From IMG/VR virus record IMGVR_UViG_3300028563_000014, positions 1-64,000 of that record: a stretch of DNA of 64,000 nt; one strand, written 5' to 3'. The stretch is from a virus. The notes under the pieces are model-generated. The model made no database searches. It had not been told where the DNA came from and worked only from the letters and a program-made list of their open reading frames with translations. Positions 8,087 to 15,000 of this stretch are shown here, one piece after another. The position numbers and the translations under genes are program-made. The number at the start of each line of letters is the position of its first letter. Position 1 is the stretch's first letter.

Positions 8087-8385
8087 GACGGGCGCTCGGC
8101 CACCGGGAACAGGGGCAGGCCCTGCGTCTTCCAGCGGATCCAGGCGGTCACGTGGGCCATGGACGGCAACGTCACCGGTACCGCCGTGTCCGCCGCGCGC
8201 GTCGACCCGTCCGGGACCGGGTGTCCCTCCGGGACGACGTAGAACAGCTGGCGCCCCGGGACGAAGTAGATCCAGTGCGGGTGGCGCCGGCTCTCGCGCA
8301 TCGCCTGCCATACCTCCTTGGCCACGGCCTCGGTCGCGCCCAGGAACCACTCCTTCTTCTCCGCCTCGGTCACGCGAAGCTCCAC
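8083..8385 (-). CDS. Hypothetical protein, 100 aa
   Basis: Starts GTG at 8385, inside the 3' end of the previous gene (16-nt overlap). It contains WIYFVPGRQLFYVVPEGHPV, a predicted beta-hairpin, after an N-terminal helix. Unrecognised; coupled downstream by ATGA. Confidence 0.6.
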   Translation of the reverse strand: MELRVTEAEKKEWFLGATEAVAKEVWQAMRESRRHPHWIYFVPGRQLFYVVPEGHPVPDGSTRAADTAVPVTLPSMAHVTAWIRWKTQGLPLFPVAERPS

Positions 8386-8606
8386 GCGAGCGGGGTCGAG
8401 ACGTCGGTCTCCCGGTTCTCCGACTGCTGGGCTATCGTCCGCGCCCGCGCCAGGCTCCGAAGCGCGTCGTCACGCAAGTCCACCGCGACACCGTCGATGA
8501 ACAGCTGCGCCGCGTACGGCTCCGTTCCGCCCCCCGTCCACACCACCTCGTAGGCGGTGCCGTTCTGGCCGACCGCCCGCATTCTCGTGTCCTGGTTCTT
8601 CCTCAT
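8370..8606 (-). CDS. Hypothetical protein, 78 aa
   Basis: The ATG at 8606 (MRKNQDTRMRAVG) has a strong AAAGGAGAGG ribosome-binding site. The protein is a small beta-rich domain (TAYEVVWTGGGTEPYAAQLF) followed by a helix. Function unknown. It directly follows the SF2 helicase gene. Confidence 0.65.
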   Translation of the reverse strand: MRKNQDTRMRAVGQNGTAYEVVWTGGGTEPYAAQLFIDGVAVDLRDDALRSLARARTIAQQSENRETDVSTPLAWSFA

Positions 8607-8628
8607 CTGGTCCTCTCCTTTCGTTTGT

Positions 8629-10032
8629 TCACGCGCGCTCCATCGCCGACAGGTCGTCCTCGCGCACCACCCGCGTCTCGTACCCGCGGGACCGGTAGGC
8701 CTCCATCCGCAGGCGCGCGTGCGCCTCAAGCCAGCGGTTGCCGACATCGAGGAAGTCCCAATAGCGCACCAGCTCCTTCTCGCCGGCGATCCGCATCAGT
8801 CGGCCGGGCTTCTGGATGGCGTCGATCCGGGAGCGGCCCGCGGCCAGGTTCACCGCGCTCTCGACGAACGGGATGTCGACCCCCTTGTTGAAGATCTTGG
8901 AGACCACCAGCACGTCTGACCGCCCGGTGTTCAGGCGGATCTTCGCCCCGTTGCGCGCGTTGGTGCTGTTCACGCCGGAGATGTACTCGGTGCGCACGCC
9001 CGCGGCCTCGAGGCGCCCCATGAACGCGCGTCCGTGCGGGACGGCCTTCACGAAGGCCAGCGCAGGCCGCGGGCACAGGACCGGAGAGGAAGCGATCCGA
9101 GCGGCGATCCGGTTCCGGTCGGCGTTCAGCACCACCCCCGCCTCATAGACCTCGCTCCAGGACCCGGTCATCCGGTGCTGATGGAACTGGATCATCAGGA
9201 TTTCGATGCGCGCCAGGACCCCGGCGTCGACCAGCTCCTTCACCGGGACGTCCACGATCAGCGGGCCCAGCGCCTCGATCGTCCGGTAGTCGTCCTCGTC
9301 CTCGCGCTCCAACGGGGTGGCCGACAGGCCCACCCTCCAGTAGGCGTTCGGGGTGGCCATGGCCACCTTGTGGCTCTCGCCCGGCGCCAGGACCTGGACC
9401 TCGTCGCACACCAGGCCCTGGGCGCCCTCCAGCAGCTCGTCGACTTCGCCCCCCTCGCCGATGCCGCGTAGCAGCGCCTGGAGGGTCGCCACGGTCACCC
9501 GGCGCGGGTCCTTCTCGCCGTCGCCCCAGAGCCCCGCCCGCTCGCCCGTGCGCAGGAAGATCCGGTCGGCGGCCTGGTGCATCAGGTCTTTCGTGTCGAC
9601 CAGGATCAGCCACCGGACGGGGACGGCCTGGGCCAGGGCGGCAAACAGTTCCGATTTTCCCGATCCTGTTGGCATGGCGACGATCCCGCGCCTCCGCTCA
9701 AGGATTCGCTCCAGGACGGGCGTTTGATACGACCGCAGCCAAGCCCCGGCCGAGGCGTTCAACGTCACCCTGGGCTCGCGGCGGACGTCCTGGAGCTCGA
9801 TCTGGACCCCGGCCTCGCGCGCCCGGCCCACCACCATCCGGACAAGCCCGGCCCCGAACCGCTGGCGCCGCTCGTCCAGGAGCCGAGTGGAGCCGTCCCA
9901 GACGCCGTTCTGGTAGGCGTCCGTGTGCTCCGCCCCCTTCACCGGAACGGTCAGGTACTGGCGGAGCCAGGCCAGATCCTCTGGGGAGGCGTCCTCGACC
10001 CGCGCCCAGAGGTTGTCAGCGATCAGTTTCAA
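8629..10032 (-). CDS. SF2 DNA/RNA helicase, UvsW-like
   Basis: A 467-aa superfamily 2 helicase. Motif I PTGSGKS is at residues 121-127, motif II is DEVQ at 210-213, motif III SATP at 237-240, and a motif VI-like IDAIQKPGRLMRI lies towards the C-terminus. A short N-terminal domain precedes the helicase core, as in T4 UvsW, which resolves recombination intermediates and R-loops. The start is TTG at 10032, overlapping the previous stop as TTGA with GGAAGGG upstream. An earlier in-frame start at 10323 is rejected because it runs through the preceding gene. Confidence 0.85.
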   Translation of the reverse strand: MKLIADNLWARVEDASPEDLAWLRQYLTVPVKGAEHTDAYQNGVWDGSTRLLDERRQRFGAGLVRMVVGRAREAGVQIELQDVRREPRVTLNASAGAWLRSYQTPVLERILERRRGIVAMPTGSGKSELFAALAQAVPVRWLILVDTKDLMHQAADRIFLRTGERAGLWGDGEKDPRRVTVATLQALLRGIGEGGEVDELLEGAQGLVCDEVQVLAPGESHKVAMATPNAYWRVGLSATPLEREDEDDYRTIEALGPLIVDVPVKELVDAGVLARIEILMIQFHQHRMTGSWSEVYEAGVVLNADRNRIAARIASSPVLCPRPALAFVKAVPHGRAFMGRLEAAGVRTEYISGVNSTNARNGAKIRLNTGRSDVLVVSKIFNKGVDIPFVESAVNLAAGRSRIDAIQKPGRLMRIAGEKELVRYWDFLDVGNRWLEAHARLRMEAYRSRGYETRVVREDDLSAMERA

Positions 10033-10253
10033 TGGGCCCTTCCCGGCGGCCGCGCGATCTTCCCCCACAGGGAGATGCTGACGGCCACGAACCCGATCGC
10101 GAGCGCGGCGTAGGACGACGCCCGAGACACGTCGTCCCAGCACCAGCAGCCGGCATGCCAATCGTCGACCAGGTCGAGGACGACGTCCACCATGCGGCTC
10201 GCCAGCCCGAACGACGCCAGTAGGATCACCAGCGCCGATACGGCCGGCCTCAT
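10029..10253 (-). CDS. Small membrane protein, two predicted TM helices, 74 aa
   Basis: Two hydrophobic segments, about residues 4-20 (VSALVILLASFGLASR) and 45-64 (SSYAALAIGFVAVSISLW), are separated by a short acidic/Trp-Cys segment. It is coupled at both ends by 4-base overlaps between an HTH protein and a helicase. Function unknown; superinfection exclusion or membrane anchoring of replication are possibilities only. Confidence 0.65.
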   Translation of the reverse strand: MRPAVSALVILLASFGLASRMVDVVLDLVDDWHAGCWCWDDVSRASSYAALAIGFVAVSISLWGKIARPPGRAH

Positions 10254-10597
10254 CCCGCGCTCCGCCGCGCGCCCCGAGGGGCTGCCTTGGGAGCGCTGCG
10301 CGCCTTGGCCGCGCGTTCCTCACGCCGGGCCGGCGGCAGCGGCGCGGCCGCGGTCACCTGCCCCGGGAACGCCGCGGGGAACTTCCGCTGCAGGTCCGCC
10401 AGCGCCACGTAGACCGAGCCCTTGCCGGCGCCCCAGGTCTCGACCTTGAACTGGCCCGCCCGGATCCAGTGGAAAATGTTGCTGCGCGGGTGCTTCACCA
10501 GCTCCGCCGCGCGCGCCACGCTGACGAACCCCTTCGCCTCCATGATGGCGGCGCGCTCCGCGGCGTACTTCATCGTCTCTTCCTTCGCGTTTCCCAT
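10250..10597 (-). CDS. Helix-turn-helix DNA-binding protein, excisionase/MerR-like
   Basis: A 115-aa protein. Residues about 22-70 (GFVSVARAAELVKHPRSN, then HWIRAGQFKVETWG and VYVALADLQ) match the winged HTH of the excisionase/MerR-like family. The tail is Pro/Ala/Arg-rich and basic. AGGAG lies upstream of the ATG. It probably regulates transcription or architecture of phage DNA. No integrase was found to pair with it, so an excisionase role is not supported. Confidence 0.7.
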   Translation of the reverse strand: MGNAKEETMKYAAERAAIMEAKGFVSVARAAELVKHPRSNIFHWIRAGQFKVETWGAGKGSVYVALADLQRKFPAAFPGQVTAAAPLPPARREERAAKARSAPKAAPRGARRSAG

Positions 10598-10640
10598 GCT
10601 GTCTCGTTCTCCTGGTTCGTTGTTGGGGGGGCCTCGGCCT

Positions 10641-11315
10641 TCAGGCCAGGCGAGCTTCGAGGACGTCGACCTGCAGGCGGAGCGCGCCGATGCCGGCGGC
10701 GTCCAGAGCGCGCTTGTACCGGCGCGCGCAGCGCTCGACCTCCGCCGGATCCAGCCCTAGCCGCTTGGCGATCTCCCGTTTGGACAGGGGCGCCTCCTCC
10801 AGGCCGATCAGCAGCTCGCCGACGTCCCGCCCGTAGCCGGCGAAGCGGCGGCCCACCCGCTCGACTGCCGCGCGCCACCGCACGCGCGCCACCGCCAGCT
10901 GCTCCTGCAGCTCGCGCCGCTCCATGCCGGCGTCGAAGTCCTGCAGGAGCTGCAGCGCCGGCTCTGCCGCCAGCGCCTTGTTGGCGACGCCGTTCGGGCG
11001 GTCGCTGACCTGGTCCAGCGGGATGCACACTGCCATCTCCCGCTCGCGCCCCAACCGCGCCGCGCTCTTGAGCGACGTCGGGTGCAGCAGGCGCGTCAGC
11101 GCCGCGTTCACACCGTTGCGGATCGTGAGGTCGAAGAACCCGGAGGCCCCCGGGTTCGCCGGATCCCAGCGGTGGGCCGCAGTCAGGCAGTGCAGCCAGG
11201 CTTCGTTCTCGACCTCCTCGTATTCGACCGGGAGGCCACGGTGCATCACCCCGCGGGCGAAGGCGGCGGACTTGGTGCGGATCAGTTCCAGGCAGACGGG
11301 CGACAGATCGGGCAT
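10641..11315 (-). CDS. Sigma-70-family-like RNA polymerase sigma factor
   Basis: A 224-aa protein. The N-terminal part (VEYEEVENEAWLHCLTAAHRWDPANPGASGFFDLTI) resembles sigma region 2, which binds the -10 element. A C-terminal segment (APLSKREIAKRLGLDPAEV) resembles the region 4 HTH, which binds -35. A long helical middle separates them. A strong AAGGAGG ribosome-binding site precedes the ATG. It is a natural candidate for reading the 16 late promoter-like sites in this window; that is inference. Confidence 0.7.
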   Translation of the reverse strand: MPDLSPVCLELIRTKSAAFARGVMHRGLPVEYEEVENEAWLHCLTAAHRWDPANPGASGFFDLTIRNGVNAALTRLLHPTSLKSAARLGREREMAVCIPLDQVSDRPNGVANKALAAEPALQLLQDFDAGMERRELQEQLAVARVRWRAAVERVGRRFAGYGRDVGELLIGLEEAPLSKREIAKRLGLDPAEVERCARRYKRALDAAGIGALRLQVDVLEARLA

Positions 11316-11400
11316 GACGGTTCCTCCTTGGTACGTTCGGGTTCTCGGGCGGGGCGGCGAAGAGCGCGGTCACCCGGGCGGGGAGACCGTCTCGCGCTCT

Positions 11401-11429
11401 ACCGTAATCAAGTCTGTTTCTTCTCGCAA
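11401..11429 (-). promoter_or_regulatory. Candidate promoter of the sigma-like gene
   Basis: Minus strand: TTGCGA (11429-11424), 17 nt, TACGGT (11406-11401), about 85 nt upstream of the sigma-like ATG. The 9-mer ATTACGGTA recurs at a second candidate near 14112. Not the 18-nt-spaced late class. Confidence 0.4.
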
Positions 11430-11947
11430 CCATTCGGCGTAGGCAGGGCGATCAGCCACTGCGCGATCTGGACGGCGCGGTCCTGCAGCTGCTCCGGAGG
11501 GATACCGCCGCGCCGCTGGCGCCAGTGGGCCCAGCGCTCCATCCGCCGGTCCTGGCGGTTCAGGCCGTCCAGGAGCTGCCGCAGGTTCTTGACCAACTCG
11601 TCCTTGTCAGGCAACGCTACTGGGTGCACGGCTGGTGCCTCTGTCGTTCGGGGCGCTTCTGGTGCGGGGACATCGGGCAGGACCCCCGGCTCGTTCGTGA
11701 CGGGCGAGCCGGGGTCATCCTGGAGCAGGGCGCGTAGCTGGACCTTGTAGATCGGCATCTCGCAGATGAGGCCGTCCACCGTGACCAGCGCCTTCCACCA
11801 GCCCGGGAGGACGCCGTTCGGAGCGAGCGGGGCGATCACTTCGCCAGACGCCCCGGGAGGCACCCGGACCGTGGCCTTCGGGTCATCCGCCCCCCGGGGC
11901 CAGGCGCCCCACCAGTCGCCGCGGATGACGAACTTCTTGCCGACCAC
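11408..11947 (-). CDS. Hypothetical protein, 179 aa
   Basis: Starts GTG at 11947 (VGKKFVIRGDWWGAW). The N-terminal 65 residues look like a small beta-barrel (KATVRVPPGASGEVIAP, WWKALVTVDG), followed by a Pro-rich linker and a C-terminal helical domain (ELVKNLRQLLDGLNRQDRRM). There is no good ribosome-binding site of its own. An 8-codon minigene ending one base upstream may supply ribosomes. Function unknown. Confidence 0.65.
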   Translation of the reverse strand: MVGKKFVIRGDWWGAWPRGADDPKATVRVPPGASGEVIAPLAPNGVLPGWWKALVTVDGLICEMPIYKVQLRALLQDDPGSPVTNEPGVLPDVPAPEAPRTTEAPAVHPVALPDKDELVKNLRQLLDGLNRQDRRMERWAHWRQRRGGIPPEQLQDRAVQIAQWLIALPTPNGCEKKQT

Positions 11948-11948
11948 G

Positions 11949-11975
11949 TCAGACCAGAACCTTGCTCGTCTTCAT
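11949..11975 (-). other. Leader minigene MKTSKVLV
   Basis: An 8-codon ORF with a good AAAGGAT ribosome-binding site, whose TGA ends 1 nt before the GTG start of the downstream 179-aa gene. It looks like a translational-coupling leader. Confidence 0.4.
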
Positions 11976-12058
11976 GTGCGATCCTTTCGTCGGTCAGTTA
12001 TCCAGGCGAACTCAGCCGTTGCCGTACGCGCCCAGGTGCGTCCCGATCCCGCGCGCCA

Positions 12059-12247
12059 TCAGCACCGACTGTGCCGGCTCCAGCGCGTGGGCTTGATTTC
12101 GATGGGCTGGATGTTGTCGCCCTCGATGTATGCGGGGCGCCCCAGCCGGTCGGCCTTCTCCTGCGCGATGGCTTCGAGGCGAATGTCGCTCAGTCCGTCT
12201 GCGAGCTGGTTGCCGTGTCCGTCGGTGATCATGTACGTGGTTTTCAT
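12059..12247 (-). CDS. Hypothetical protein, 62 aa
   Basis: MKTTYMITDGHGNQLADGLS, with AGGAG 7 nt upstream of the ATG. A small basic protein with a conserved-looking DGHG turn. Unknown function. It follows an intergenic repeat (12288-12318) downstream of the DUF932 C-terminal half. Confidence 0.6.
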   Translation of the reverse strand: MKTTYMITDGHGNQLADGLSDIRLEAIAQEKADRLGRPAYIEGDNIQPIEIKPTRWSRHSRC

Positions 12248-12287
12248 GGTGTCTCCTCGGTTCGTGTTGTTGCAGGCGACCTCAGCG

Positions 12288-12318
12288 GCGACGGGCTTGC
12301 CTGGTTGGTGGTTAGTCG
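12288..12318 (-). repeat. Intergenic repeat, copy A
   Basis: A 31-bp sequence matching 12885-12915 at 29 of 31 positions. Both copies lie at or just after a gene's stop. On the minus strand copy B forms CCAGGC-(9 nt)-GCCTGG; copy A can form a looser version. Possibly an attenuator, terminator or recombination joint. Confidence 0.7.
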
Positions 12319-12834
12319 TCAGTTGCCTCTCGAACTCCTCGCGTAGCCGGCGCAGCGTCGCCACTCCTTCGCGTCCGTCTTCGAGACGCGCTTCTTCAGG
12401 TTCTCCAGCTTGGCCTTCGGGTCGATGCCCTCCTCCGCCGCCCGGGTGATCTTCTCCGCGGTCTCGGCGATCTTGACCTCGGAGAGCAGCGCCCGAGCCG
12501 TGTCGCGCGCGGCCGAGACCGCCGTCCGCGTGTCCAGCTCCAGCGTCTGCTGCGACCACTCGACGTCGTCCGTCAGCTGGCGCCCGAGGTGCACCTGGCG
12601 CAGCGCCTGCTCCATCGTCATCCCGTTCCAGCAGGCCAGCCGGTTCGCGAAGGCGTGCAGGTTGTTGGCGCCGGCGCCGAAGTCGCTCCAGGCGAAGCCG
12701 AACACCATGAACTCGCCGGGCGCCGGCTCGAAGATCCGGGGGACGATGAACTTCATCGTCACCCGGATGTCCGAGCCCCGACCATCGACCACGATCGCCC
12801 CGGCGCGCTGCGCCTCGCCGATCAGAGTGTCCAA
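12319..12834 (-). CDS. DUF932-like protein, C-terminal half (split gene)
   Basis: 171 aa: DTLIGEAQRAGAIVVDG, then FIVPRIFEPAPGEFMVFGFAW, DFGAGANNLHAFANRLACWNGM, LRQVHLG and a helical C-terminus. This is the second half of the phage/plasmid DUF932 (TIGR03299-like) domain. The N-terminal half is a separate ORF at 13229-13708. The start is a TTG at 12834 with AAGGAG 9 nt upstream, so it appears separately translated. A 24-bp direct repeat shared with the N-half spans its first codons. Function of the family is unknown. Confidence 0.7.
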   Translation of the reverse strand: MDTLIGEAQRAGAIVVDGRGSDIRVTMKFIVPRIFEPAPGEFMVFGFAWSDFGAGANNLHAFANRLACWNGMTMEQALRQVHLGRQLTDDVEWSQQTLELDTRTAVSAARDTARALLSEVKIAETAEKITRAAEEGIDPKAKLENLKKRVSKTDAKEWRRCAGYARSSRGN

Positions 12835-12837
12835 GAT
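12814..12837 (-). repeat. 24-bp direct repeat, copy 1 (split DUF932 junction)
   Basis: Identical to 13241-13264. It encodes (I)LDTLIGE in both halves of the split gene, and the 403 bp between the copies hold the inserted cassette. Confidence 0.9.
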
Positions 12838-12884
12838 TCGATTCTCCTTTTCGGTTGGTTCGGTTCGGTTAGTTGGTTATCCAG

Positions 12885-12915
12885 GCGACGCGCTTGCCTG
12901 GTCGGTGGTTAGTCG
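12885..12915 (-). repeat. Intergenic repeat, copy B
   Basis: Partner of 12288-12318, 29 of 31 identical. It lies within the cassette inserted into the DUF932-like gene and overlaps the end of the cassette gene. A 12-bp part (CGCCTGGATAAC) recurs near 11997-12008. Confidence 0.7.
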
Positions 12916-13232
12916 ATGCTGCGCTCGGCTCGAATGGCGGCGCGCGTCGCCTTGCCCATCGCAGCCAGCTTGCGCTGCATGCACTTGACGACCTCTGCCA
13001 TGTTCGCGGCAGGGTCCGTCACGGTCTCGGATACGCCGTTGCCCGTGCGCGCGTCTGTGAGCCGCAGGCTCACAGAAATGAGCCGCACGACCTCGCCCGT
13101 GTATGTCCCGTCGGGATTCTGCGGGGCATGGTCGCGGGACTTTGCAAGCGCCTCGATCTTTGGGGCGGCGGCCTTTGCGTCAGCCACCAGCTTCGCTGCC
13201 TCAGTCGCTGTCATCGTCGTCGTCGTCGTCAT
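12909..13232 (-). CDS. Inserted cassette protein, 107 aa
   Basis: Begins MTTTTTMTATEAAKLVADAK, with an ATG and GAC/GTC-like repeats in the first codons, and ATGA overlap with the truncated N-half of the DUF932 gene. The rest is a helical/beta mix (YTGEVVRLISVSLRLTDART; a basic helix at the end). It is unrecognised. It sits between the two halves of a split gene and inside a 24-bp direct repeat, so it looks like a recent insertion. Confidence 0.65.
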   Translation of the reverse strand: MTTTTTMTATEAAKLVADAKAAAPKIEALAKSRDHAPQNPDGTYTGEVVRLISVSLRLTDARTGNGVSETVTDPAANMAEVVKCMQRKLAAMGKATRAAIRAERSID

Positions 13233-13708
13233 GAAAACCACTCGCCGATCAGAGTGTCCAAGATCGGCCGGGCATCGATGCGCCGGAACTTCGAGGACAG
13301 GACCGCGCGGACCTCCGTGCCTACGCGGCGGACCAGGTAACGCGACTTCTCCTGTCCCATGTGGACGCCGTCGTTCAGGTTGCGGGCCAGGAGCTCGGTT
13401 CCCCACTGCCCCTGCGTCAGCAGGTGGTCGGCGTAGGCCATCGGCATCTTGGCCTGCTCGGACAGGTGATTCAGCGCGTGCCGGTGGACCTGGTAGAAGG
13501 TGCCGGCGCCGACCGCCACCCCCACCTCGCCCGGGCGCGTGGCGGTGAAATTCAGGGCGGTGGCGCGGGCCACGGCGTCCTCCGGGATCTCGCGCAGGAT
13601 GCGCTCCTGCAGCCCGACGGCGCGGGCCTGGCCCTGGGCGATGTACTGCTCCAGGCGGGACTGGGCAACCTGGCGCTGGGCGGGGGTGGAGGCGATGAGG
13701 TTCGACAT
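13229..13708 (-). CDS. DUF932-like protein, N-terminal half (split gene)
   Basis: 159 aa starting MSNLIASTPAQRQ with AAAGGA upstream. It contains FYQVHRHALNHLSEQAKMP, YADHLLTQGQWGTELLARNLN and YLVRRVGTEVRAVLSSKFRRID, typical of the N-terminal part of DUF932 proteins. The ORF reads RPILDTLIGE and then stops after three unrelated residues. Joined through the repeat to the ORF at 12319 it would make about 320 aa, the usual size of the family. Confidence 0.75.
   Translation of the reverse strand: MSNLIASTPAQRQVAQSRLEQYIAQGQARAVGLQERILREIPEDAVARATALNFTATRPGEVGVAVGAGTFYQVHRHALNHLSEQAKMPMAYADHLLTQGQWGTELLARNLNDGVHMGQEKSRYLVRRVGTEVRAVLSSKFRRIDARPILDTLIGEWFS
13241..13264 (-). repeat. 24-bp direct repeat, copy 2 (split DUF932 junction)
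   Basis: Identical to 12814-12837. It marks the upstream edge of the inserted cassette. Confidence 0.9.
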
Positions 13709-13799
13709 GACGGTCCTTTCGTTCGGGTCAGGAGAGCGAGGGCAGCGCCCCCTTGGGCGACCGCGCGCGATAGTCAGCGCCGCGCGGCCGGAGGATGCA

Positions 13800-14060
13800 T
13801 CAGGCCGCACCTCCTTCCCGGCGCCGAGCCATCATCCGCTCCACGGCCTCCACGCTGGTGCCCTCCGGCCACCCCAGCCCCTGGGCGATCAGGTGGGCGT
13901 AGCCCAGGAATATCTCCAGGCCGTCGCGGGCGACGTAGATCTCTACGTTCCCGGCGGCCGGGCCGCTCCGGTACCCGTCCACCAGCACCGCGACGAACGT
14001 GCGCCCGTCCTGCTCGAACTCGGCCCGCGCCGCGACGTAACCACCAACTACGTATCCCAT
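13800..14060 (-). CDS. Hypothetical protein, 86 aa
   Basis: MGYVVGGYVAARAEFEQDGR with GAAGGGA just upstream. A further in-frame TTG at 14135 lacks a ribosome-binding site. Beta-rich N-terminal half (FVAVLVDGYRSG, NVEIYVARDG), helical C-terminus. Function unknown. Confidence 0.65.
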   Translation of the reverse strand: MGYVVGGYVAARAEFEQDGRTFVAVLVDGYRSGPAAGNVEIYVARDGLEIFLGYAHLIAQGLGWPEGTSVEAVERMMARRREGGAA

Positions 14061-14111
14061 CGGTCCCTTCTTTCTGCCCGGCGGGTCCAACCGCCTGACG
14101 AAGAGGACCTT

Positions 14112-14139
14112 ACCGTAATGAAAAACTAAACGCAAACAA
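14112..14139 (-). promoter_or_regulatory. Candidate promoter, early/middle type
   Basis: Minus strand: TTGTTT (14139-14134), 16 nt, TACGGT (14117-14112), in the only clearly AT-rich gap of this region. It shares ATTACGGTA with the candidate near 11401. Confidence 0.35.
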
Positions 14140-14144
14140 AATCG

Positions 14145-14387
14145 TCAGCCCTGGTTCACTGGCGCCAGATCAGCGGGGCCCCGATAAAAGCACCGGTACT
14201 CTCCCCAGCCCCACTGAAAGCACCTCCTCTCCCGCTCGAACGCCGCGAAGTTGAACGCGCGGTTCAGCAGGTCGGTCGACGGCCCGCCGCAGCGCTGGCA
14301 GACGGCGCCATCGTAGAGCTGCTTGACGGGCGCGCCCGGGGGATGGGCAGCCAACCATTTCTTGCCAGGTCCGATCCGGTACTTCAT
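14145..14387 (-). CDS. Small protein with Cys pair, 80 aa
   Basis: MKYRIGPGKKWLAAHPPGAP, then CQRCGGPS and later Cys residues (RRCFQWGWGEYRCFYRG). Four Cys could bind zinc. Coupled to the RuvC-like gene by ATGA. Unknown function. Confidence 0.6.
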   Translation of the reverse strand: MKYRIGPGKKWLAAHPPGAPVKQLYDGAVCQRCGGPSTDLLNRAFNFAAFERERRCFQWGWGEYRCFYRGPADLAPVNQG

Positions 14388-14953
14388 CCGAGCAGCCCGA
14401 GCGCCTTTTGTCTGCCGTAATGCGCGAGGAACAGTGCGTCCGCGCGGTCGACCAGGAGCGCGCCGCGTGGCCCGCGCAGATGCGCCGCCGCCGCTGGGTA
14501 GAGCTGGCAGATAGCCGGGACCGCCGCCTCCTTCGTCTTCGGCTGGCCGGCGAGCAGCCGCGCCTTCCAGGTGACCGCGGCGACGATGTCGTAGGGGATC
14601 CCGAGCGCGGCCAGCAGGCCCTGCCAGATCCCGAACCCCTCGCCGGCGGCGAACGCGTACTGCGCTCCCATCGGGATGATGCGAGTCCCGATCCGCCGGG
14701 GCTGCGCCGTCGCGCGCTCCAGCGTCAGCGACGCCAGCCGAGCGTTGCGCAGGATCAGCGCCATCTCCGCCGGCAGGTAGACGCGCTTCTTCTTCTTGTT
14801 CCCGGCCTTCGTCTTCGTCGTCAGCTCGACCTCGATGGTCGGGACGTCGAAGAACTGAACCGACAGGTCCGGTCGGATCACCGCCAGGGCGCCGTCCTTC
14901 CCCGGATCGATGCCACCGAACGACTGCCCCTCTGCGAACGTGGTTTGGCTCAT
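14384..14953 (-). CDS. RuvC-like Holliday-junction resolvase
   Basis: A 189-aa RNase-H-fold nuclease. The first acidic ligand lies in GGIDPGKDGALAVI (Asp16), LTLERATAQPRR supplies the second Glu, and the C-terminal VDRADALFLAHYG supplies the last Asp. The phage-type insertion GFGIWQGLLAALGIPYDIV is present. It would resolve branched DNA before packaging. The ATG at 14953 overlaps a 5-codon minigene stop. A longer upstream frame is a shadow. Confidence 0.85.
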   Translation of the reverse strand: MSQTTFAEGQSFGGIDPGKDGALAVIRPDLSVQFFDVPTIEVELTTKTKAGNKKKKRVYLPAEMALILRNARLASLTLERATAQPRRIGTRIIPMGAQYAFAAGEGFGIWQGLLAALGIPYDIVAAVTWKARLLAGQPKTKEAAVPAICQLYPAAAAHLRGPRGALLVDRADALFLAHYGRQKALGLLG

Positions 14954-14967
14954 GGTACCCAGATCAT
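14950..14967 (-). other. Minigene MIWVP before the RuvC-like gene
   Basis: ATG ATC TGG GTA CCA TGA, with TGA overlapping the downstream ATG (ATGA) and its own ATG inside a CGGACAATGATC repeat. The same arrangement occurs before dnaB. Confidence 0.4.
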
Positions 14968-14973
14968 TGTCCG
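14962..14973 (-). repeat. CGGACAATGATC 12-mer, copy 4
   Basis: Exact copy. Here and at 4035 it continues as CTGGG, making a 17-base match. Confidence 0.7.
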
Positions 14974-15000
14974 GGCCGAGGCCGCGCGGGCAAGGATGGA

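Noticed and set aside
10032-10323. Upstream extension of the SF2 helicase to 10323
   Set aside because: It would read through the entire membrane-protein gene with Arg/Gly-rich shadow sequence; the TTG at 10032 has the coupling overlap and family-like start.
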